Shown: piece by piece, positions 16,401 to 22,500 of the stretch | Numbering within the stretch: position 1 is the first letter of the stretch | How the letters are laid out: each line of letters opens with the position of its first letter | NCBI GenBank assembly: GCA_002440045.1 | Contig: DJRI01000174.1 | Location: 1-23,921, forward strand | Direction: 5' to 3' | Source: Ruminococcaceae bacterium UBA6364 | GTDB lineage: Bacteria > Bacillota > Clostridia > Oscillospirales > Acutalibacteraceae | Length of the DNA stretch: 23,921 bases | Program-made: the position numbers and the translations under genes | The notes under the pieces: model-generated | The model's database searches: none | What the model saw: only the letters and a program-made list of their open reading frames with translations | Told to the model about the DNA's origin: nothing

Positions 16401-17117
16401 ATGAGCACGGCGGTGGTTTCCGCAAAAGGCGGCGTCGGAAAATCCTCGTTCTGCGTATTTGCGGGGCGCACGCTCTCACAGCACGGCAGAGAAACACTGC
16501 TTATTGATATGGATGTAGGCGTAAGAAGCCTTGACCTGCTTTTGGGCGTTGCCGAAAAAACAATGTATAATTGGGGCGACGTTTTAAGCGGAAATTGCGA
16601 CGTAAAAAAAGCCGTAATAAACGTTGCGCCGCACCTTTATCTTTTGGCGGCTCCGCTTTCGTACCCAGAAAACTGCACGAAAGAGGATTTTAAAAGTCTT
16701 GTTTTAAGCCTTGAAAAGGATTTTGAGTTTATTTTGCTTGACTCCCCGGCGGGGATAGAGCGCGGCTTTACGTTTTCGGCGTTCTCGTGCGAAAGCTGTA
16801 TTGTCGTTTCTACGCAGGACCCGATTAGCATAAGGGCTGCGGGGAACGCCGCCGCCCTTGTGAGAACGTTCGGCATTAAAAACATAAGGCTTGTTTTAAA
16901 CAGATTTGACAAAAAAAGCAAAACGGGAATTTGCATAGACGACCTTGTGGATGAGGTCGGCGCGCGGCTTTTGGGCGTTGTTCCAGAGGACAGAAATATT
17001 CGCGCCGCGTCGTTCGGAAAAGAATTGCCGTATGACAGCAAGGCAAGCCTTGCATTTGTAAGAATTGCGGGCAGAATGTGCGGCGAAAATATCCCGTTCA
17101 GAATAAAAAATCTTTAA
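16401..17117 (+). CDS. minD: MinD-like ATPase, short form without MinC/MinE
   Basis: This 238-residue P-loop ATPase of the ParA/MinD group has the deviant Walker A KGGVGKSS (Lys9 is the signature lysine, Lys14 the phosphate lysine). It also has the MinD-typical DMDVGVRSLDLLLGV segment (36-50) and DSPAGIERG (114-122). These favour MinD over ParA or Soj. It is about 30 residues shorter than usual MinD (265-270), and the Lys/Phe-rich amphipathic membrane-targeting helix is replaced by a short end, IPFRIKNL. The gene follows PBP2 by 14 bases, where clostridia commonly have minC-minD-minE or minC-minD. Neither minC nor minE is adjacent. It may therefore act in septum placement with distant partners or have another role. 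Confidence 0.82.
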   Translation: MSTAVVSAKGGVGKSSFCVFAGRTLSQHGRETLLIDMDVGVRSLDLLLGVAEKTMYNWGDVLSGNCDVKKAVINVAPHLYLLAAPLSYPENCTKEDFKSLVLSLEKDFEFILLDSPAGIERGFTFSAFSCESCIVVSTQDPISIRAAGNAAALVRTFGIKNIRLVLNRFDKKSKTGICIDDLVDEVGARLLGVVPEDRNIRAASFGKELPYDSKASLAFVRIAGRMCGENIPFRIKNL

Positions 17118-17126
17118 AAAGCTATA

Positions 17127-17154
17127 TTGACAATCATAAAAACAGGTGTATAAT
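17127..17154 (+). promoter_or_regulatory. Promoter of the thiT riboswitch transcript
   Basis: A perfect -35 TTGACA (17127-17132) and a perfect -10 TATAAT (17149-17154) are separated by 16 bases. It sits 10 bases after the MinD-like gene and 21 bases upstream of the riboswitch. Confidence 0.85.
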
Positions 17155-17174
17155 TGTCGTATAAAATAAAAAAC

Positions 17175-17268
17175 AGGGGTGCTTGCGGACGCAGGCTGAG
17201 ATTGAAAACATTCCTTTTCTGACCCTATAAACCTGATGCGGGTAATGCCGCCGTAGGAAGAAAAGCTT
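17175..17268 (+). ncRNA. TPP riboswitch (THI element)
   Basis: This RNA binds thiamine pyrophosphate and controls the downstream thiamine transporter. The conserved sequence blocks are present in order: GGGGTGC (17176-17182), GCTGAGAT (17195 region), the ACCC half (17222-17225), ACCTGATGCGGGTAATGCCG (17231-17250) and CGTAGGAAG (17252-17260). The variable P3 arm between CTGAGAT and ACCC is short. A rho-independent terminator follows immediately, so control is probably by transcription termination when TPP is bound. Confidence 0.96.
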
Positions 17269-17276
17269 TCGATTTC

Positions 17277-17305
17277 CCCCGCGGCAAAAGCCGCGGGGTT
17301 TTTTT
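17277..17305 (+). terminator. Expression-platform terminator of the TPP riboswitch
   Basis: CCCCGCGGC (17277-17285) and GCCGCGGGG (17290-17298) form a 9-bp GC-rich stem with an AAAA loop, followed by seven T's (17299-17305). The GCGGG of the riboswitch (17238-17242) could pair with the CCCGC of the 5' arm as antiterminator, which is inference. The ribosome binding site GGAGG of thiT starts right after the T run. Confidence 0.93.
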
Positions 17306-17317
17306 GGAGGTAATATT

Positions 17318-17899
17318 ATGACAAAACAGCAAAAAGTCAGACGTCTTGTCGAAAGCGCGCTTATGGTCGCTTTGTCCGTGGTGCTTTCGGCATTGCCGGT
17401 ATTTGAGCTTCCCTTCGGCGGAAGCGTAACGCTTTTCAGCCAGGTTCCCATTATCCTCATAGGTTTTCGCTACGGTATGCTGTGGGGTATGGAAACAGGT
17501 CTTGTTTTCGGCGTAATTCAAATGATGTTCGGCTTTAACAACTTCTCTTATGTAAGCGGCATTGCGGCTTACCTTATTCTCATTTTTGCCGACTACATAG
17601 TGGCGTTCTCGTGCTTAGGCCTCGGCGGAATGTTTAAAAAGGTTATTAAAAACCAAACCGTTGCAATAGCTCTCGGCGCGGCTGTTGTTTCGCTTATCAG
17701 ATACCTTTGCCATTTCATAAGCGGCGCAACAATCTGGAAAGAGTATGCAGGCGATATGCCCGTTTGGAAATATTCGCTTGAATACAACGGCAGCTATATG
17801 TTGCCCGAGCTTGTAATATCCGTTGTGGGCGTTGTCGTTCTCAGCTTGATTTTTGACCTTTCGAGCGAGAAGCTTATAAGGCACAAAAAGCAAAAGTAA
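17318..17899 (+). CDS. thiT: Energy-coupling factor thiamine transporter, S component ThiT
   Basis: This 193-residue membrane protein is the thiamine-binding S component of an ECF transporter and needs the shared EcfA-EcfA'-EcfT module, not found in this window. It has about six hydrophobic segments. The family's RYG(M)LWG stretch (about 51-57) and the thiamine-pocket region GDMPVWKYSLEYNGSYMLPE (145-164), with conserved Trp, Tyr and Asn, are present. The TPP riboswitch directly upstream independently supports the substrate. GGAGG (17306-17310) lies 7 bases before the ATG. It is alone in its transcript, with no thiamine biosynthesis genes following. Confidence 0.95.
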   Translation: MTKQQKVRRLVESALMVALSVVLSALPVFELPFGGSVTLFSQVPIILIGFRYGMLWGMETGLVFGVIQMMFGFNNFSYVSGIAAYLILIFADYIVAFSCLGLGGMFKKVIKNQTVAIALGAAVVSLIRYLCHFISGATIWKEYAGDMPVWKYSLEYNGSYMLPELVISVVGVVVLSLIFDLSSEKLIRHKKQK

Positions 17900-17912
17900 T
17901 TTAAAATTATCG

Positions 17913-17944
17913 GTGGGGCTGTAAAAAACTTTTTACAGCCCCAC
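17913..17944 (+). terminator. Terminator after thiT, also left end of a nested-palindrome element
   Basis: GTGGGGCTGTAAAA (17913-17926) and TTTTACAGCCCCAC (17931-17944) form a perfect 14-bp stem with a 4-base loop, 14 bases after the thiT stop. It is a strong hairpin but lacks a pure T tract (GCAATTTTATT follows). The same core recurs at 18121-18133 as the other arm of a larger inverted repeat. Confidence 0.75.
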
Positions 17945-18138
17945 GCAATTTTATTCGTAAAATGGGCTAGGAAAAATGTTCAGAATGAATTAATCGAATG
18001 CTAAACGCCGTTTTCGGCGTTTAGTACTTGCCCGACGGCGTACAAAGGTACTCCGAGGGTGAGATTAATTCATAGCAAAAAGCATTAAGTTGTCATTTCT
18101 TTGCTTTTTGCGGTCTGGACTTTTTTACAGCCCATTTT
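17916..18138. repeat. Noncoding element of nested inverted repeats, MITE-like or structured RNA
   Basis: No gene is seen in 17900-18256. The stretch is built of nested and side-by-side inverted repeats. The outermost are GGGCTGTAAAAAA (17916-17928) against its exact complement at 18121-18133 (13 bp), and AAAATGGGCT (17959-17968) against AGCCCATTTT (18129-18138). Inside these lie ATGAATTAATC (17985-17995) against GATTAATTCAT (18063-18073), the hairpin CTAAACGCCG-TTTT-CGGCGTTTAG (18001-18024), AGTAC/GTACT (18023-18027, 18048-18052), and GCAAAAAGC/GCTTTTTGC (18075-18083, 18103-18111). This many exact arms in about 220 bases is not chance. It fits a small non-autonomous repeat element or a multi-branched RNA. 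No clear target-site duplication or transposase was found. Confidence 0.65.
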
Positions 18139-18196
18139 TATATCCACTTGTGATTGTAAAAAAAATGTGAACCCCGTAAAATTATTTCTGTTTTAT

Positions 18197-18225
18197 TTGA
18201 AATTCACCGTGAATGATGATAGAAT
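18197..18225 (+). promoter_or_regulatory. Promoter of the TPR membrane protein unit
   Basis: TTGAAA (18197-18202), 17 bases, then TAGAAT (18220-18225). The TTG start codon at 18257 is 31 bases downstream, with GAAAGGACGG (18241-18250) as ribosome binding site. Confidence 0.7.
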
Positions 18226-18256
18226 GTATATATTACCATAGAAAGGACGGTTTTCT

Positions 18257-19750
18257 TTGGATAACGAAAAAGATTTAGACGCTAAAACGGCGAAGAATGC
18301 AGAAAACACGCCTGCCGAAGAAAAGAACGAAAACGCCGCGGCGGACGACGCGCTTCAAAAAGAGCTTTCAGAGCTTGCTTCGCTTTTTGAAGAGGAATTA
18401 AAAAAAGCAAAAAAAGAAGCCGAAGAACACGAAAACGACGAGGAGCTTCCGCCGATTCAGGAGCTTGACCCGGTTGAAGAGTGCGAAGAAAACGAAGAAG
18501 AAATACCCGAAGAGGAGCTCTGCCTTTGCTGCGGAGAAAGACGGCGCGACAAGAGTATCTCCGAAAATTACGAATATTGCGCCGAGTGCCGCGAAGCGAT
18601 GAAAAAATTCCCGATAGGAATACAGCATTTTATCACAGCCGCGGTTATCGTGATTTGCGCCGTTATGGCTATAACGCTCTTTACTAAGGATTATTCCGCT
18701 TATAAAAACGTCAGCCTTGCAAAAAAGAGCGATACCGAGGGCAAAAAAACAAGCGCAATCGAATATTATGACAACGCAATATCTTATTTTGACAAAAACA
18801 GCACGCAGTGCAAAACGCTCAATTTAAAAAGCGCAGAAGATATTTACAACACGCTTCCGTCGGGTGCAAAATCGCTTTCGGAAGCCGCTTCAAGAATTGA
18901 AGACTCGCTCACATCGTTTGAAGTGAAGCTTCCGATGTATAAAAAGTATGTAAAAATGCGCGACAGCGCCGTCGTTATGTACGGAACTCTTCAGGAGTTT
19001 TATAACATTATGGGCGACGAAAAGTATGCGGGCTTTGACGGAACCGACGAAAAGCTTTATTCACAGCTTATGAGCGAGCTTGACGCGCTTATCGGCAAAA
19101 CGTTTGAAATTAACGAAATAAAGAATTCGGGTAACGGCGTCGAAAAGGAATATGACGAGGGCATAGTTCGCTTTTCGCAATATATGCTGGCGTATTCCTG
19201 CAAAAAAGACAGCGACGCATATAAATACATTTCTTTAATGGAAAAAGCAAAGCCCGAATATGTTTGCCTTTACGGCTATGAGCTTTCTGTAGGGGAGATT
19301 AAAAACGGCGATTTTGATAAAGCGCTTAAGCTTTCAAAGGAAATGCTCAAAAACAACGCCGAGGACACAAGCGCATATGTGATAAAAGCATATGTCGCAA
19401 GGCTCAAGGGCGATTTTGACGGCTCTTTGAAAGAAGCGGACGCGGGTCTTGAGCTTGACGAAACAAATGCCGACCTTTACAGGCAAAAAGCTATGGCGTA
19501 TATTCTTAAAGGCGATTTTGACGGTGCGCTCGAAGAAACCGAAAAAGGGCTTAGCTATTCCGAATACGGCGCAATGTATTACGTTTATCTTGTTGCCGCA
19601 ACCGAAAAGGGCGACTCGGCGCTTGTTAAAACCGCGAAGGAAAAAATAGAGGCTCTCGGCATAGGCTATACCGAAAGAATGAGCGAATACCTTTCGGGCA
19701 AGCTTTCTTCAAAACAGCTCTTTACTGAAGGGACGGGTGATGTCGAATGA
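18257..19750 (+). CDS. Membrane-anchored zinc-ribbon/TPR protein, unknown function
   Basis: This 497-residue protein starts at a TTG (18257); the ribosome binding site GAAAGGACGG is about 7 bases upstream and no nearby in-frame ATG exists. Residues 1-87 are very acidic and likely disordered. A zinc-ribbon-like knuckle follows: Cys89, Cys91, Cys92 and then Cys108-x-x-Cys111. One membrane segment spans about 122-143. The C-terminal part outside or inside the membrane carries an alpha-helical region and three or four TPR-like repeats (about 330-460), with repeated GDFD-[KG]-[AS]-L motifs (GDFDKALKL, GDFDGSLKE, GDFDGALEE). TPRs usually mediate protein contacts. It overlaps the next gene by ATGA and probably works with that membrane protein. 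No named family was recognised. Confidence 0.82.
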   Translation: MDNEKDLDAKTAKNAENTPAEEKNENAAADDALQKELSELASLFEEELKKAKKEAEEHENDEELPPIQELDPVEECEENEEEIPEEELCLCCGERRRDKSISENYEYCAECREAMKKFPIGIQHFITAAVIVICAVMAITLFTKDYSAYKNVSLAKKSDTEGKKTSAIEYYDNAISYFDKNSTQCKTLNLKSAEDIYNTLPSGAKSLSEAASRIEDSLTSFEVKLPMYKKYVKMRDSAVVMYGTLQEFYNIMGDEKYAGFDGTDEKLYSQLMSELDALIGKTFEINEIKNSGNGVEKEYDEGIVRFSQYMLAYSCKKDSDAYKYISLMEKAKPEYVCLYGYELSVGEIKNGDFDKALKLSKEMLKNNAEDTSAYVIKAYVARLKGDFDGSLKEADAGLELDETNADLYRQKAMAYILKGDFDGALEETEKGLSYSEYGAMYYVYLVAATEKGDSALVKTAKEKIEALGIGYTERMSEYLSGKLSSKQLFTEGTGDVE

Positions 19751-20277
19751 ACGGACTTTATTTTGCAACAAGAGTAATTACATATTTCGGCACAGAGCTG
19801 AGGGTGTTTTTTGAGCATGTCATATGCCGTATTTTCAAAATCCCCGTTGAGGACGAGCGCGTTTTTAAACCGTCGGAGCTTTGCGGGCATATCGAGCACG
19901 AGCTGATTAAAAGCACGGGTCAGTCGTTTGTAATGTGCTTTGTGCCGTTCTTTCTGAATTTGTTCTTAGGCTCGTGTATGCTGCTCACAGGCTCTTTCAA
20001 GCTGTTTTATATCGGCGATTTTAAGTCGCCCATAGCCTATATAATGCTTTATCTCGGCATTTCGCTTGTCGCGAACTGCGCGCCGTCGTTTGAAGACGCG
20101 CTTTCGTTTAAAGACAATCTTTACACAAAAAGCAATATGTTTTTAAAGATAATTCTTTCTCCGTTTTTTGCGGTCGCTTACGCATCTGCGTTTCTTGAAA
20201 GATTTTCTTTGACGTTTTTGCTTTCGATAGCATATGCGGTGGTCTTTCCGTATATTGCTTCTGTTATTTTGTTCTGA
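19747..20277 (+). CDS. Small polytopic membrane protein, unknown function
   Basis: This 176-residue protein is translationally coupled to the TPR protein (its ATG overlaps the TGA). It has an N-terminal amphipathic region with the polar stretch EDERVFKPSELCGHIEHELI (36-55). About four hydrophobic segments follow (near 62-83, 95-112, 130-150, 155-175). The segment NCAPSFEDALSFKDNLY between the second and third sits on one membrane face. It looks like a family of short clostridial membrane proteins that I know only as hypothetical. The HIEHE stretch is not a standard zinc-protease HExxH, so no peptidase function is claimed. A bidirectional terminator follows. Confidence 0.78.
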   Translation: MNGLYFATRVITYFGTELRVFFEHVICRIFKIPVEDERVFKPSELCGHIEHELIKSTGQSFVMCFVPFFLNLFLGSCMLLTGSFKLFYIGDFKSPIAYIMLYLGISLVANCAPSFEDALSFKDNLYTKSNMFLKIILSPFFAVAYASAFLERFSLTFLLSIAYAVVFPYIASVILF

Positions 20278-20284
20278 TATAATT

Positions 20285-20342
20285 AAAAAGCTATAATCCG
20301 CATTGCATCTTTGTAAGGTGCATTCGGGATTATAGCTTTTTT
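20285..20342. terminator. Bidirectional terminator between convergent genes
   Basis: AAAAAGCTATAATCC (20285-20299) and GGATTATAGCTTTTT (20327-20341) form a perfect 15-bp stem, with a partly paired inner part (TGCATC against GGTGCA). A's on the left and T's on the right make it work in both directions. It separates the plus-strand unit ending at 20277 from the minus-strand GH43 gene ending at 20384. Confidence 0.9.
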
Positions 20343-20383
20343 GTTATAATAATTTCTACGTTATGTTTACGCTTTTAACTGTG

Positions 20384-22291
20384 TTAATTTTTATTTGAAG
20401 GAATGGGCTGCGGCAGTTCTGTCGGTCCGTAAATCGAGAGAACATCTGCTTTGCCGTCCGTTTTTACGAATTTGGCTCTGTCTATGCACAGGTTTCTCGG
20501 ATGAACCTGTGTGTTTGAATAGTGCCTGTGGTAAACAATAAACATTTCACTGCCGTCAGGCGACATTGCAAAGCAATGGTGTCCCGGGCCTTTGGCATTC
20601 GGGGTCATTGAAAGAATAGGGTTTTGCTTGTGTTTTGTGAACTTTCCAAGCGGAGAATCCGATGTTGCATATCCGACGCTGTATGTTGCTTCGGCATATC
20701 CGTTTCCGCTGTAAGTAAGGTAGTATGTTCCGTTGTGTTTCATAACAAACGGTCCTTCGTTGGTTCTGCCCTCCCAGCCTTCGGGTGAGGTGAGGTGCGT
20801 CAATGTTGTTCGGTCTACAGAAAGCAGGTCGCCGCTCAGCTTGCAGCCCCAAAGCTGCTGACCGTCGCCGTCTGTGAGTTTTGAAAAATAAAGATAAATA
20901 TTGCCGTCGTCATCAAACAGAATATTGCCGTCTATAGCTCTGTAATCGGCAAACAAATAGCTGTCCGATGTTTTTGTGAACGGACCTGTCGGGGAAGTCG
21001 ATACTGCAAGAGCGAGAAATTCATCTGCTGTATAAAGCATATAAAATTTGCCGTTTCTTTCATAAACTTCAGGAGCCCAAAAGCCTCCGTTGCCGACAAT
21101 ATCGCCTTTTAAAGCGCACATACCGCCGGATTTCCAGTTAACAAGGTCGGACGAAGTGTAGACTTCAAATCCGTTATCGGGGTGGTTTGTGCCATAGCAA
21201 TAATAAACGCCGTTATATGTCAAAACGTATGGGTCGGGCATATTGAGAGCAACGGGATTTATGTATGTTTCGCCGTTTGAAGATAAGTATGCAACGCCTG
21301 TTTTTACCGCCGAGAAACCGCCGTTAAATGCCCGCACGCCATAGCAGTCACCGAACGGACTTATTTCAAAATCAAAGAGCGGATACGGTTCCGAATCGTT
21401 CGGGTTATTGTACAAAAACGCTCTTACGCGGGTCTCGTTGTATTCGACTCTCAGTTTGCAGCTTTGCTTGTCTGAAACATTTACAGGCTTTAAAGCCATA
21501 TTTTCGTATGCTCCGCCCGTGTTTTTCAAAAGAAAAGCCTTTTTATTTGCGGCGTCTATTCCGAAAAGGTAACCGCTTTTATTGCCTTCGGTTGCAGCAA
21601 AAACAATCCCGGTCAAATCATTTTTTGAAAATGTAACATCGGCTTCTATGAATGAGCTCTTGCCGGCTTTGCCGAGCATATGTGTTTCGGATTTGGTACT
21701 CTCCTGAAGCTTTTGATAGCTGACTCTGAATCCGACTTCGCACTCTTTGCCGTCATACAACACGGTTACAGCGCCTAAGTCCTTTGATTCGCGAATCGCG
21801 TTCAGCTTGGAGATGTTGTCAGCAAAAGAGGATGATGAGCCGGTGAAAATCATCGAAATTATCATATAAATCGCGGCAAGAGGGTAGTATTGACGAACTA
21901 TAAAAGCAAATGCCGTGAAAAGCACCGATGAGACGGCGGCAAGTACGGCGCCGATTTTAAGGATTCTATCCTCCTCCTGAATGCTTATAAAAATCTGTTC
22001 GTTGTCGCCGGGCACAACTGTTTGAATATCGCAATTGTGCATACCGCCTGTATAAAGCCCGTCATTTTTTGGGACGGCTTCAAGCAATACGTTACTGTAG
22101 CTGTTTGTCGAGGTGTTTTTCAAGTCAACATTAAATGAGATTTCGTCGCCCTTTTGATATTCTTGTTTTGTTGAAGTTATTTCGGCTGAAAGTCCGTTGT
22201 CATCTGCGGCAAATGCCGTGGAAACAAAGAGGCAGACAAAAAGTGAAAAAGCCAAAAGTGCGAGAAGAGCATTTTTTAAATGTGTTTTCAT
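20384..22291 (-). CDS. Exported GH43 family glycosidase with internal membrane hairpin
   Basis: The ATG at 22291 (635 residues) has GGAAAGG upstream and begins a signal peptide (1-28, ending STAFA); a GTG at 22318 would add nine residues. Residues 33-105 look like an Ig/CARDB-type beta domain. Two membrane segments follow (about 112-132 and 137-151), then a jelly-roll, laminin-G-like domain (about 212-335). The C-terminal five-bladed GH43 domain (346-620) carries the expected acidic triad: Asp353 in MPDPYV (base), Asp454 in AIDGNILF (pKa modulator) and Glu512 in NEGPFV (acid). WAPEVYERNGKFYMLYT is also typical. GH43 enzymes cleave arabinose or xylose side chains or arabinan from plant polysaccharides; the exact substrate is not readable. 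Its own promoter lies upstream, and no sugar transporter is adjacent. Confidence 0.88.
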   Translation of the reverse strand: MKTHLKNALLALLAFSLFVCLFVSTAFAADDNGLSAEITSTKQEYQKGDEISFNVDLKNTSTNSYSNVLLEAVPKNDGLYTGGMHNCDIQTVVPGDNEQIFISIQEEDRILKIGAVLAAVSSVLFTAFAFIVRQYYPLAAIYMIISMIFTGSSSSFADNISKLNAIRESKDLGAVTVLYDGKECEVGFRVSYQKLQESTKSETHMLGKAGKSSFIEADVTFSKNDLTGIVFAATEGNKSGYLFGIDAANKKAFLLKNTGGAYENMALKPVNVSDKQSCKLRVEYNETRVRAFLYNNPNDSEPYPLFDFEISPFGDCYGVRAFNGGFSAVKTGVAYLSSNGETYINPVALNMPDPYVLTYNGVYYCYGTNHPDNGFEVYTSSDLVNWKSGGMCALKGDIVGNGGFWAPEVYERNGKFYMLYTADEFLALAVSTSPTGPFTKTSDSYLFADYRAIDGNILFDDDGNIYLYFSKLTDGDGQQLWGCKLSGDLLSVDRTTLTHLTSPEGWEGRTNEGPFVMKHNGTYYLTYSGNGYAEATYSVGYATSDSPLGKFTKHKQNPILSMTPNAKGPGHHCFAMSPDGSEMFIVYHRHYSNTQVHPRNLCIDRAKFVKTDGKADVLSIYGPTELPQPIPSNKN

Positions 22292-22366
22292 AAACGATTT
22301 CCTTTCCGTTGGTTTCACAAGGCTAAGAGGGTTTAACTATTATGCCGTGATATAAAGCTTAATTTG

Positions 22367-22395
22367 ATTATATTCGATACAGCAAAGGATTGCAA
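22367..22395 (-). promoter_or_regulatory. Promoter of the GH43 gene (minus strand)
   Basis: On the minus strand, TTGCAA (22390-22395) is followed after 17 bases by a perfect TATAAT (22367-22372). The start codon is about 75 bases downstream. A small dyad GGCAG-AA-CTGCC lies upstream at 22421-22432 and could be an operator; that is speculative. Confidence 0.65.
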
Positions 22396-22449
22396 CAAAT
22401 ATTTGTCTTTTTCGATTTTTGGCAGAACTGCCGCGAAGTTGAGATTAAT

Positions 22450-22483
22450 AAAAACGGCTCCGTTTTAAGCGAAGCCGTTTTTT
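22450..22483 (-). terminator. Terminator after the P-type ATPase gene
   Basis: AAAAACGGCT (22450-22459) and AGCCGTTTTT (22473-22482) form a perfect 10-bp stem with a 13-base loop. Read on the minus strand it ends in a T run, 18 bases after the ATPase stop codon. It looks usable in both directions. Confidence 0.85.
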
Positions 22484-22500
22484 GTATTAACGAAGTATTA

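Noticed and set aside
19747..20277. HIEHE stretch as possible zinc-metalloprotease site in the small membrane protein
   Set aside because: It does not match HExxH, it lies in a polar segment before the first membrane helix, and no third ligand motif is visible.
22421..22432. GGCAG-AA-CTGCC dyad upstream of the GH43 promoter as an operator
   Set aside because: It is a short dyad with a two-base centre and no second copy nearby; it is mentioned only as a weak possibility.
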